Source of the DNA: DASUPK01 sp963801055
GTDB lineage: Bacteria; Actinomycetota; Thermoleophilia; Solirubrobacterales; 70-9
Assembly (NCBI GenBank): GCA_963801055.1
Contig: CAWDDE010000001.1
Span: forward strand, 248,001-312,000
Reading direction: 5' to 3'
Length of the DNA: 64,000 nucleotides
Shown here: positions 1 to 7,873 of the stretch, piece by piece
Layout: each line of letters opens with the position of its first letter
Numbering within the stretch: the stretch's first letter is position 1
The notes under the pieces: model-generated
Databases searched by the model: none
What the model saw: the letters and a program-made list of their open reading frames with translations, nothing else
What the model was told of the DNA's origin: nothing
Program-made: the position numbers and the translations under genes

Positions 1-199
1 GCTCCCCGCGGTGCTCGCCGCAGGCATAGCGGGCGCGCCCGTAGATCCCGTTCCCGGTCCAGGTGAGCCAGTGTCCCGGCTCGACGTCGAGGTACTCGCC
101 GAACAGCAGCTCCTGGAGCGTCGCCTCGAGCCCCTTCTCAGTCAGCCCCTCCGCGCGGGTCCCGCAGTACTCACATCTGAACACGAGTCGACTCGGCAT
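1..199 (-). CDS. Small CxxC protein, C-terminus cut by window edge
   Basis: Reading the minus strand from an ATG at 199 gives an uninterrupted frame to the left edge. It starts MPSRLVFRCEYCGTR and later contains GRARYACGEH. The CEYC pair near residue 9 and the later C-G-E-H group suggest a small zinc-binding protein. I do not recognise the family. The start is supported by a protein-like N-terminus and by the short divergent intergenic region shared with the nickel transporter gene. The full length is unknown because the gene continues beyond base 1. Confidence 0.55.
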   Translation of the reverse strand, partial: MPSRLVFRCEYCGTRAEGLTEKGLEATLQELLFGEYLDVEPGHWLTWTGNGIYGRARYACGEHRGE

Positions 200-247
200 C
201 AAAGATCCACCGTAGCTCTCCTGTCAAGCGCTGGGCTCCTCTCTAGC

Positions 248-284
248 TGCGATCAGCTTGCAATTGCGATCTGCCCCGTAATAG
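248..284 (+). promoter_or_regulatory. Putative nickel-transporter promoter with direct repeat operator
   Basis: A 10-base direct repeat, TGCGATCAGC at 248-257 and TGCGATCTGC at 265-274 (9 of 10 identical), flanks a 7-base gap. It sits just upstream of a -10-like TAATAG at 279-284. The transporter ATG is at 303. The repeat covers the expected -35 region, so it could be an operator, perhaps for the Fur-family regulator encoded downstream. That assignment is inference. Confidence 0.35.
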
Positions 285-302
285 GGTCGCTGCGGTGGCG
301 GT

Positions 303-1391
303 ATGAGGCGGATCGCAGCCGAGCTGAACGCGCGAGAGCGGCGAACGGTGATCGCCATGACGGCGGTAATCGTCGGGCTGCACGTCGTCGGCTTCTTCGT
401 GCTCCTCGCCCTCGTCGTCCCGAAGAACTACAGCCTCGGCGCCAGCGGAGCCTTCGGCCTCGGCGTCGGCATCACCGCGTACACACTGGGCCTGCGACAC
501 GCCTTCGACGCCGACCACATCGCCGCCATCGACAACACGACGCGCAGGCTGATGGGCCAGGGACAGCGTCCGCTCACCGTCGGGTTCTTCTTCGCCCTCG
601 GCCACTCGACCATCGTCTTCCTGCTCGGGGCGGTGGTCGTGATCGGGGTTCGCGGCATCGGCGGTGCCGTCGAGGACGACGGCTCGTTCCTGCAGGGCGC
701 GACCGGGCTGATCGGCCCGACCGTCTCCGGGCTGTTCCTGCTCGCCATCGGCCTCCTCAACCTCGCCGTGCTGGTCGGCATTCTGCGGATCTTCCGGCGG
801 ATGAGACACGGAGGGCTCGGTGAGCAGGAGCTGGAGCGGGAGCTCCAGTCGAGGGGGCTCCTGAACCGCCTCTACGGCCGCGCGACCCGCGGGATCACCA
901 AGCCGTGGCAGATGTATCCGCTGGGGTGCCTGTTCGGGCTCGGCTTCGACACCGCGACCGAGGTCGCCCTCCTGGTCATGGCCGGGGGGGCGGTCGCGAG
1001 CGGCCTGCCCTTCTACGCGATCCTCTGCCTGCCGATCCTGTTCACGGCCGGCATGACGCTGTTCGACACGATCGACGGCGCCTTCATGAACTTCGCCTAT
1101 GAATGGGCGTTCTCCGAGCCGATCAGAAAGGTCTTCTACAACCTGGCCGTCACCGGCCTCTCCGTCGTGGTCGCCCTGCTGATCGGGACGGTGGAGCTGA
1201 TGTCGGTCCTGGCGGACAGGCTCAGCCTCACCGGCCCTCCGTGGGATTTCGTCTCCGAGCTCGACCTGAACCTGGTCGGCTACGCGATCGTGGCGCTGTT
1301 CATCCTCACCTGGGTGGCGGCGCTCGCCGTCTGGCGCCTCGGCCGGATCGAGGAGAAGTGGTCCGCACACCTGCGGACGCCGGCGGGCTAG
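303..1391 (+). CDS. NiCoT-family nickel/cobalt permease
   Basis: 362-residue integral membrane protein of the NiCoT (HoxN/NixA) family, which imports Ni2+ or Co2+ through the cytoplasmic membrane. The signature HAFDADHIAAIDN is near residue 62. The other family motifs LGFDTATEVALL and GMTLFDTIDGAFM follow in the expected order, and the length is typical. About eight hydrophobic segments are visible. It lies 10 bases upstream of a Fur-family gene and is almost certainly co-transcribed with it, which points to metal-responsive control. The sequence does not tell nickel from cobalt preference. ATG at 303 is used; an in-frame ATG at 357 would remove only the hydrophilic N-terminus. Confidence 0.92.
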   Translation: MRRIAAELNARERRTVIAMTAVIVGLHVVGFFVLLALVVPKNYSLGASGAFGLGVGITAYTLGLRHAFDADHIAAIDNTTRRLMGQGQRPLTVGFFFALGHSTIVFLLGAVVVIGVRGIGGAVEDDGSFLQGATGLIGPTVSGLFLLAIGLLNLAVLVGILRIFRRMRHGGLGEQELERELQSRGLLNRLYGRATRGITKPWQMYPLGCLFGLGFDTATEVALLVMAGGAVASGLPFYAILCLPILFTAGMTLFDTIDGAFMNFAYEWAFSEPIRKVFYNLAVTGLSVVVALLIGTVELMSVLADRLSLTGPPWDFVSELDLNLVGYAIVALFILTWVAALAVWRLGRIEEKWSAHLRTPAG

Positions 1392-1401
1392 CGTTCGAGG
1401 C

Positions 1402-2001
1402 ATGAGCGACGCGCCGTTCAGGGAAGGGGTCAAGGTCGAGGGCCTGGAGGACGCACTCGACGCTCTGCGGGAATCCGGACACCGCGTCACCGCCGCCCGG
1501 CGCCTGGTGATCGAGGCGCTCCTCGACGTGGACGGGCCGGCGTCCGCCGAGCACCTGGCGCGCCGCGTAGGCGGAGCGTCCACCCCCATGGATGTCGCCT
1601 CCGTGCACCGCAACCTGGCCCAGCTCGAGGAGCTCGGACTCGTCCGCCACGTCCACATCGGGCACGGCCCGGGGCTGTACGCCCTGAGCGGACGGGACGA
1701 GCGGGAGTACCTTGCCTGTGAGCGCTGCGGCCGGGTGACCTCCGTCGAGCCGCGCAAGCTCGACTCGATCAGGCGCTCGATACGCCAGCGCTTCGGCTAC
1801 GAGGCTCGCTTCACGCACTTCCCGATCCTCGGCCTCTGCGAGAGCTGCTCGGCGGAGCTCGCCGAGACGAGCGCGGGGGGCGGGAAGGGCGGGAGAGCGG
1901 CTGCGCACGAGTCGCACACCCACGAGCACAGCCACGGCGACCACGTGCACTCCCATCCCCACGCCCACCCGCCGGGCGAGCACGGTCACACCCACGACTG
2001 A
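1402..2001 (+). CDS. Fur-family metalloregulator with C-terminal His tail
   Basis: 199-residue Fur-superfamily repressor. A winged-helix DNA-binding domain (GHRVTAARRLVIEALL, then ASVHRNLAQLEELGLV) is followed by a dimerisation/metal domain with two CxxC pairs (CERC and CESC), the structural zinc site of Fur proteins. The last 31 residues hold 13 histidines alternating with S, T, E and G, an extension absent from standard Fur, Zur or Nur. Its position directly after a NiCoT permease suggests a nickel or cobalt sensor (Nur-like). The tail may buffer or sense metal. Metal identity is inference; membership of the Fur family is clear. Confidence 0.9.
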   Translation: MSDAPFREGVKVEGLEDALDALRESGHRVTAARRLVIEALLDVDGPASAEHLARRVGGASTPMDVASVHRNLAQLEELGLVRHVHIGHGPGLYALSGRDEREYLACERCGRVTSVEPRKLDSIRRSIRQRFGYEARFTHFPILGLCESCSAELAETSAGGGKGGRAAAHESHTHEHSHGDHVHSHPHAHPPGEHGHTHD

Positions 2002-2024
2002 GGCCTCGCCCGAGTTTGTCCTCA

Positions 2025-2054
2025 GTTCATGCGGGAATCCCAACCCGCATGAAC
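2025..2054 (+). repeat. Perfect 11-bp inverted repeat over a start codon
   Basis: GTTCATGCGGG at 2025-2035 and CCCGCATGAAC at 2044-2054 are perfect complements separated by 8 bases. The right arm contains the likely ATG (2049) of the next gene. It may be a terminator for the upstream metal operon (no T tract follows), an operator, or an RNA hairpin that hides the start codon. Confidence 0.6.
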
Positions 2055-2531
2055 CAGCGAATGATCGGCATCTACCTGAACGACCACCTCGCGGGCTCGG
2101 TCATGGGCAGCCGGCTGGCGAAGCGGATCGTGCGCCAGAACGATGGCAATGAGTACGGCACCAAGCTCGCCGGCATCGCGAGGGAGATCGAGGAGGACAG
2201 GGCGACGCTGCGCGAGCTGATGGACCGCCTCGGAATCGGTGAGCAGCGTGCCCGGATGGCGATGGCCTGGGTCGCGGAGAAGGCGATGCGCCTGAAGCCG
2301 AACGGGAACTTAATCCGCTATTCGCCGCTCAGCCGCGTCCTCGAGCTGGAGACCCTGACCATGGGGATCACCGGCAAGCTCGAGCTCTGGCGCTCCATGG
2401 AGGCTGTGAACGGCGCGAAAGTTCCGGGCTTCGACTTCACCCAGCTGGCCCAGCGTGCCGAGACGCAGCGTGACCTGGTGGAGGATCTCAGGGTGCGCGC
2501 CGCGCGCGAGGCCCTCGGCGAGGGTGCGTAG
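2049..2531 (+). CDS. Conserved hypothetical, all-helical
   Basis: 160-residue soluble protein beginning MNQRMIGIYLNDHLAGS. It is rich in charged helices (REIEEDRATLRELMDRLGI, QRDLVEDLRVRAAREAL) and has no membrane segment. It resembles a helical-bundle hypothetical family common in actinobacteria, but I cannot assign a function. ATG at 2049 is chosen over an in-frame TTG at 2016; ATG at 2061 (MIGIYLNDH) is also possible. The start lies inside a perfect inverted repeat. It follows the nickel operon on the same strand but is not obviously linked to it. Confidence 0.75.
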   Translation: MNQRMIGIYLNDHLAGSVMGSRLAKRIVRQNDGNEYGTKLAGIAREIEEDRATLRELMDRLGIGEQRARMAMAWVAEKAMRLKPNGNLIRYSPLSRVLELETLTMGITGKLELWRSMEAVNGAKVPGFDFTQLAQRAETQRDLVEDLRVRAAREALGEGA

Positions 2532-2545
2532 CGCGCGAAGCGTGC

Positions 2546-2743
2546 TCAGGAGAACTCGTCGAGCGAGCGCTTCTGGCAGCGAAGCTCGTGATCCCGCTGC
2601 TTCGCGGGGACGCCGGACTCGCCGGTGACGGCCTCGTTGTGCCTCACATCCACGATCGCCCTGAAACGCTCCGTCTCGGAGCCCGGAGTGGAGGGCTCCT
2701 CGGTCCCCTGCTCTCCCGGTTCCGGCTCGTTTGCTTCCTTCAT
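2546..2743 (-). CDS. Small acidic hypothetical protein
   Basis: 65-residue open frame with an N-terminal stretch rich in Glu, Pro and Gly (KEANEPEPGEQGTEEPS) and a more ordered C-terminus ending in LDEFS. The ATG at 2743 follows GGAGAGGG, a purine-rich stretch that may act as a ribosome binding site although the spacing is short. The frame stays open to 2806, but the N-terminal part looks non-coding. No family is recognised and it could be spurious. Confidence 0.35.
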   Translation of the reverse strand: MKEANEPEPGEQGTEEPSTPGSETERFRAIVDVRHNEAVTGESGVPAKQRDHELRCQKRSLDEFS

Positions 2744-2840
2744 CCCTCTCCGTTGGTGCGAGGGCGCTCCGACCCGCAGGCGAGAAGCAACCCGTTTCAT
2801 TCCCATTTGCCCGTTGATGTCACTAGTTGTAGCACCGTTT

Positions 2841-2999
2841 GTGAGCGTTTCCTAAACACTATGTAGAACCGCTCACCCGGCTGAAAGTAGCGCTGCAAGG
2901 CGTCGGATTGTGGTGAGGCGCGGTTTCGCAAATTGCGGAAGAGCCGGATTGGAAGCCGGTGAGAAGCGCGACCGTGCCGGGTGGGGGTCCGCTTATAAT
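2841..2999 (+). promoter_or_regulatory. gltB upstream region: promoter and two dyads
   Basis: The 321-base gap 2744-3064 holds no convincing gene. It contains a consensus -10, TATAAT, at 2994-2999 with only a poor -35 upstream. A near-perfect palindrome TTTCGCAAATTGCGGAA lies at 2924-2940, about 54 bases before the -10. A wider dyad, GTGAGCG at 2841-2847 with CGCTCAC at 2870-2876, lies further upstream. The palindrome fits the T-N11-A shape of LysR-type sites, but no regulator gene is adjacent. Confidence 0.45.
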
Positions 3000-3064
3000 C
3001 TCCGCCCCGTCGGTCCACCCCGTCGCGCGCCCGCTCGAAGAAGGCGCGGAACCGGAGTCTCAAA

Positions 3065-6000
3065 TTGAAGAACCCGTCCCCAGAGCGTGAGCGCTTCTCG
3101 CCCGAGCGCGCCTACCGTCCCCGCGTCTCTCCCCCGAGCGTGGAGGACAAGGACGCCTGCGCGATCTATGCGTCGGTGCGGCGCGACGCGACACCCAGCC
3201 ACGAGCCGGTCACCTCGGCGCTCGAGTCGCTCCAGAAGATGCTCCACCGTGCCGGCAACGTCGATGGTGAGGGCGACGGCTGCGGCATGCTCGTCGACAT
3301 CCCGACCAAGATCTGGGCCGAGGAGGTCCGGCAGGGCGGACACAACCCCGCGCTCGCCCTCGATGACTCCTTCGCGGTCGCCCACGTCTTCGTCGAGCGC
3401 TCCCAGGATCTGGAGAAGGTCCGGCACGGCGCCCGCGCGATCCTCGGCGCGGCCGGCTTCCGGATCCTCGCGGAGCGGGTCGGGGCCGTCGACTCGGCGG
3501 CGCTCGGGCCTACCGCACGGGAGGAGGAGCCGCAGTTCTGGCAGTTCGCCGGCCTCGTGCCCGAGCCGGCCGACGCCGACCGCACCGTCTTCAACCTGAA
3601 CGTCGCCCTTGAGGAGAAGCTCGGCGTCCACGTCGCGTCTTTCTCTGGGAAGACCTGCGTCTACAAGGTGATGGGGAGCCCCAAGGTCCTTGGGTCGTAT
3701 TACGCGGACCTCTCGGACGAGCGCATGGAGACCATCGGAGCCTTCGGTCACAACCGCTACTCGACCAACACCTGGCCCTCCTTCACCCGGGTGCAGCCCT
3801 TCGGCGTCCTCGGTCACAACGGTGAGATCAACACGATCGAGCAGCTCCGCCAGGAGGCGCGCATGCTCGGAGTGCCGATCGGCGAGGGCAATTCGGACTC
3901 GCAGGACCTCAACCGCACGATCGAGACGCTGGTCCGCCGCCACGGCCTCTCCCTCGCGGAGGCGATGGAGATGGTGGTCCCGCCGATCGTCGACGAGATT
4001 GCCGGGCTCCCCGAGGAGCTCCACTCCTTCTACATGTACCTGCGCCAGGCCATGGGCCCGTTCGCCCAGGGTCCGGTTGCGCTGATCGCGCGGCACCGCG
4101 ACGAGTGCGTCTTCTCAGCGGACGCCATGGGCCTGCGACCGCTCTGGCAGGTCGAGACCAACCAGGATTTCATCTTCAGCTCTGAGCCCGGCGTCGTCTC
4201 TGTCGACGAGATGACCGGCGAGCCCAAGCCGATGGCACCGGGCGAGAAGTTCATGGTCCTGATCGACCGTGATCGGAAGCGCTCGACGCTCCATCCGCAC
4301 GCGGAGATGCTGCGCGCGGTCCGCAAGCGCTGGCGCGCCCGAGTCGGCATGGACCGAGTTGCCGCCTTCGATCGTGCGCTCGAGACGGGCGGTCCACTCG
4401 AGGGGCCCGAGATCCCGGGCTACACCGACGCCGGGCCCGAGGAGCCCGTGAAGGTCGAGGACCGCGTGCTCGCCGGGTTCTGCTGGCAGCGCGACGACGT
4501 CAAGCTGGTCCAGCAGATGGCCGACAGCGGCGCCGAGCCGATCGGCTCGCTCGGATACGACGGACCGCTCGCCGCGCTCTCGCCCGAGCGCCAGAACCTG
4601 GCCGATTACTTCAAGGAGACGGTCGCCGTCGTCACCAACCCGGCGATCGACCGCGAGCGCGAGATCGAGCACTTCTCCACCCGGGCAGTCTTCGGCCGTC
4701 GCCCCCCGCTCGGCGATCCCTCTGCCGACACACAGACGATCGAGACGGACTTCCCCGTCATCCTCGGGGGGCACCACGACCTGGCGCCGCTCCCGCACAC
4801 CACCTACCGGCGGATCGCCAACGAGCAGGGAACCTTCGTCCTCGAGGACCTCTGGGCGGCGTTCGGCGACCGCGCCAAGGCGATCGACATCGCGCTGCTC
4901 GAGTCGGAGACGACCCAGGGGGCGATCGAGCGCCTCCGCCACGAGGCGGTCAAGGCCGTCAGTGAGGGCGCCGAGCTGATCGTGCTCACCGATCGCACCG
5001 TCTACGACGGCGACCGGCGCTACATCGATCCCCACCTGGCGACCTCGGCGATCGACCAGGCGCTCAAGCAGTTCCAAGTGGGCGCGGGCAAGGAGAACCT
5101 GCGGCGCCGCTGCTCACTCGTGCTGCGTTCGGCGGCGATCCGCAACGTCCACGACGTGATGATCGCCCTCGGGCTCGGTGCCAACGGCGTCTGCCCGTAC
5201 GTGATGGTCGAGGTGATCTGCGTCGACGACTACGAGAACGACGTCGGCAATCTCTGTTCGGCGCTGCGCAAGGGGATCGAGAAGGTGATCTCGACGATCG
5301 GGATCCACGAGGTGCGCGGCTACGCGCGCCAGTTCTCGTCGATCGGTGTGAAGCCGGAGCTCGCCGAGATCTTCCATACCGAGGCGTTCGCCGCCTCGGA
5401 AAAGGGCGGCGTCGGCTTCGCCCAGCTCGACGCCGACACCGACGAGCGCCAGAAGATCCTTGCTGGCGACGAGGAGGCGAAGCCCGCCAAGACCGTCCGC
5501 TTCTACCCCAAGGTCTACAAGGCCGCCATCGCAGCCGCGAACGGGACTGCGACTTTCGAGGAGTTCTCCCAGAAGGTCCGTGAGCTCGAGGCGCAGAGCC
5601 CGATCTCGATGCGCCACATCATGGGCCTCCGCAAGGAGCCCAACCGCGATCCGGTCGGCGCCTCGCAGGTAGACGTGTCCGTCGGTCATCACGACTACCC
5701 GATCGTGATCAGCTCGATGAGCTTCGGGTCACAGTCCGAGCCCGCGTTCCGCGCTTATGCCGAGGCGGGCAAGGCGATCAACATCCTCTGCATCAACGGC
5801 GAGGGCGGGGAGATCCCGGACATGTACGGCAGGTACCGCAAGTGGCGCGGGCAGCAGGTCGCCTCGGGCCGGTTCGGGGTGTCGGCCGAGATGCTCAACT
5901 CCTCATACGTCGCCGAGATCAAGATCGGCCAGGGCGCGAAGCCCGGCGAGGGCGGCCACTTGCCCGGCAAGAAGGTCTCGGAGAAGGTTGCGTCGGCCCG

Positions 6001-7732
6001 CAACGCCAGCCCCGGCACAGACCTGATATCGCCGTCCAACAACCACGACCTGTACTCGATCGAGGATCTGGCCGAGCTGATCGACGAGCTCAAGACGGTG
6101 AACCCGGATCTGCGCGTGTCGGTCAAGGTCCCGGTGGTCCCCAACATCGGGACGATCGGCCTCGGCATCGCGAAGGCGGGCGCCGACATCATCACCCTGA
6201 GCGGCTTCGAGGGTGGCACCGGGGCGGCTCGCCAGCACGCGCTGCGCCACGTGGGTCTGCCCTCGGACATCGGCACCAGGGCCGTGCACCGCGCCCTGAT
6301 GGAGGCCGGAATCCGCAACCGGGTCGAGATCTGGGCCGACGGCGGCTACCGCCACGCCCACGACATCGTGAAGCTCCACTGCATGGGGGCGAACCGGGTC
6401 GCCTTCGGGACGCTCGCCATGGTCTCCCTCGGCTGCACGATCTGCCGTGGCTGCCAGCTCGACACCTGCCACGTCGGGATCGCTACCCAGATCGAGACCG
6501 TCGAGCAGGCTCAGGACCACGGGCTCAAGAAGTTCACCCCGCAGGCGGTCGACTCCGCGGCAGAGAGCTGCGCCCGCTTCTTCCAGGCGATGGGCGAAGA
6601 GGTCAAGGCCCTCGTCGGCTCGCTCGGCTACGACCGCGCCCAGGACCTGGTCGGCCGCTACGACCTGCTCGAGCAGATCTCCCATCAGGAGAGGATCGAT
6701 CTCGCTCCGCTGATCACGCCGCTCGAGGAGTTCCTCGACCTCGAGCCGATCGACCTTCCGGTTGAGGAAGAGGTGCTGGTCGAGGCCCGCGCCGAGGCCG
6801 GCCTGGTCCGCGCGAAGCCGCTCCGGATGGAGCCCAAGCAGGCCTCCGCGGAGCTGGCCCAGGTCGCCGACAGGGTCTTCGACGGCTCCTGCGTGAGCGT
6901 CGAGTTCCCGCGGCGCACCGACGCCCACGACCGCGTCCTCGGCACCGAGCTCTCGGGTGCGATCGCCCGCGCCCGGATCTACGACGGGGCACCGGAGGGG
7001 AGCGAGATCGACGAGCTCGCCCAGCTGGTCTTCAACGGCGGCTCGGTGGCGGGCCAGGGCTTCGGCGCCTTCAACGAATGGGGCGTGATCTGCCGCGTCG
7101 AGGGTGGCGCCCAGGACGGGGTGGGCAAGACGATGCTCGGCGGCACGGTCTCGATCCTTAAAGGCAAGAACGTTGAGGGCCGGCGAATCAACGGCTCCGT
7201 CGGCAAGTCGTTCGCCTATGGCGCCCAGAGGGGCCGCCTCTTCGTCCAGGGCTCAGCCGACTCGCGCTTCGGCATCCGGCTCTCCGGCGCCGACATCGTG
7301 CTTGCCGGTGAGCCCGAGCAGCCGCTCGACGATGCGCAGGGCTGCATCGTCGACCGCGCCAACGCCAAGGGCTTCGCCTTCGAGTACATGACCTCCGGCC
7401 GCGCCATCGTGCTCGGCGACATCGGGCCATGGGCCTGCGCGGGAATGACCGGCGGGCGCGTTTACGTACGGGTCAACGACCGGCTCAACCTCGATCGCGC
7501 CGCGATTCAGCGCCGCCTCGGCGAGGGCGCGAAGGTGACGCTCTCCGAACTCGACGCCGAGGGCCAGCTCGACATCGAGGACCTGCTCGGCCACTACGCC
7601 AACGAGCTGCGCGCGACCGACCAGGCTGAGGAGGCCGAGCGGGTGCTCGGGCTCGCCGCGGACGCCAAGGTGAACTTCCTGATGATCATCCCGGAGAAGG
7701 TCCAGGCCGATCCGAGCATCTCGACTGAGTGA
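3065..7732 (+). CDS. gltB: Glutamate synthase large subunit
   Basis: 1555-residue GOGAT alpha subunit, which makes glutamate from 2-oxoglutarate and the ammonia released from glutamine. In order: a propeptide with the class II amidotransferase nucleophile at Cys32 (DKDACAIYASV); a central domain; an FMN-binding synthase domain with the 3Fe-4S motif CTICRGCQLDTCHVG near residue 1140; and a C-terminal GXGXG beta-helix (GGSVAGQGFGAFNEWG). The start is TTG at 3065, preceded by GGAG at about 7 bases. No gltD small subunit follows, so its electron-transfer partner must be elsewhere. Length matches the family. Confidence 0.95.
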   Translation: MKNPSPERERFSPERAYRPRVSPPSVEDKDACAIYASVRRDATPSHEPVTSALESLQKMLHRAGNVDGEGDGCGMLVDIPTKIWAEEVRQGGHNPALALDDSFAVAHVFVERSQDLEKVRHGARAILGAAGFRILAERVGAVDSAALGPTAREEEPQFWQFAGLVPEPADADRTVFNLNVALEEKLGVHVASFSGKTCVYKVMGSPKVLGSYYADLSDERMETIGAFGHNRYSTNTWPSFTRVQPFGVLGHNGEINTIEQLRQEARMLGVPIGEGNSDSQDLNRTIETLVRRHGLSLAEAMEMVVPPIVDEIAGLPEELHSFYMYLRQAMGPFAQGPVALIARHRDECVFSADAMGLRPLWQVETNQDFIFSSEPGVVSVDEMTGEPKPMAPGEKFMVLIDRDRKRSTLHPHAEMLRAVRKRWRARVGMDRVAAFDRALETGGPLEGPEIPGYTDAGPEEPVKVEDRVLAGFCWQRDDVKLVQQMADSGAEPIGSLGYDGPLAALSPERQNLADYFKETVAVVTNPAIDREREIEHFSTRAVFGRRPPLGDPSADTQTIETDFPVILGGHHDLAPLPHTTYRRIANEQGTFVLEDLWAAFGDRAKAIDIALLESETTQGAIERLRHEAVKAVSEGAELIVLTDRTVYDGDRRYIDPHLATSAIDQALKQFQVGAGKENLRRRCSLVLRSAAIRNVHDVMIALGLGANGVCPYVMVEVICVDDYENDVGNLCSALRKGIEKVISTIGIHEVRGYARQFSSIGVKPELAEIFHTEAFAASEKGGVGFAQLDADTDERQKILAGDEEAKPAKTVRFYPKVYKAAIAAANGTATFEEFSQKVRELEAQSPISMRHIMGLRKEPNRDPVGASQVDVSVGHHDYPIVISSMSFGSQSEPAFRAYAEAGKAINILCINGEGGEIPDMYGRYRKWRGQQVASGRFGVSAEMLNSSYVAEIKIGQGAKPGEGGHLPGKKVSEKVASARNASPGTDLISPSNNHDLYSIEDLAELIDELKTVNPDLRVSVKVPVVPNIGTIGLGIAKAGADIITLSGFEGGTGAARQHALRHVGLPSDIGTRAVHRALMEAGIRNRVEIWADGGYRHAHDIVKLHCMGANRVAFGTLAMVSLGCTICRGCQLDTCHVGIATQIETVEQAQDHGLKKFTPQAVDSAAESCARFFQAMGEEVKALVGSLGYDRAQDLVGRYDLLEQISHQERIDLAPLITPLEEFLDLEPIDLPVEEEVLVEARAEAGLVRAKPLRMEPKQASAELAQVADRVFDGSCVSVEFPRRTDAHDRVLGTELSGAIARARIYDGAPEGSEIDELAQLVFNGGSVAGQGFGAFNEWGVICRVEGGAQDGVGKTMLGGTVSILKGKNVEGRRINGSVGKSFAYGAQRGRLFVQGSADSRFGIRLSGADIVLAGEPEQPLDDAQGCIVDRANAKGFAFEYMTSGRAIVLGDIGPWACAGMTGGRVYVRVNDRLNLDRAAIQRRLGEGAKVTLSELDAEGQLDIEDLLGHYANELRATDQAEEAERVLGLAADAKVNFLMIIPEKVQADPSISTE

Positions 7733-7873
7733 GATGCGAGCGGAGCTCGAGGGTTAGCCGAGGAGCAACCCGTGCGGGTGCGGATACCGGCGCGGTCCGA
7801 GGCCAGCCGGCACCCGGTCATCGCCGCCACCTCGCCGGGCAACCTGCGAACCTAGAAACCGGTCCGGGGACCC

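Noticed and set aside
11..823. Long plus-strand open frame over the left end
   Set aside because: The product is low-complexity Arg/Pro/His typical of an off-frame reading of GC-rich DNA, and it overlaps the clear NiCoT gene in another frame.
243..1757. Minus-strand open frame antisense to the nickel permease and regulator
   Set aside because: It runs opposite two well-supported genes and has the Arg/Gly/Asp-rich composition of an antisense shadow.
2588..2866. Plus-strand open frame before gltB
   Set aside because: No ribosome binding site, no protein-like composition, and it covers the region that reads better as promoter DNA.
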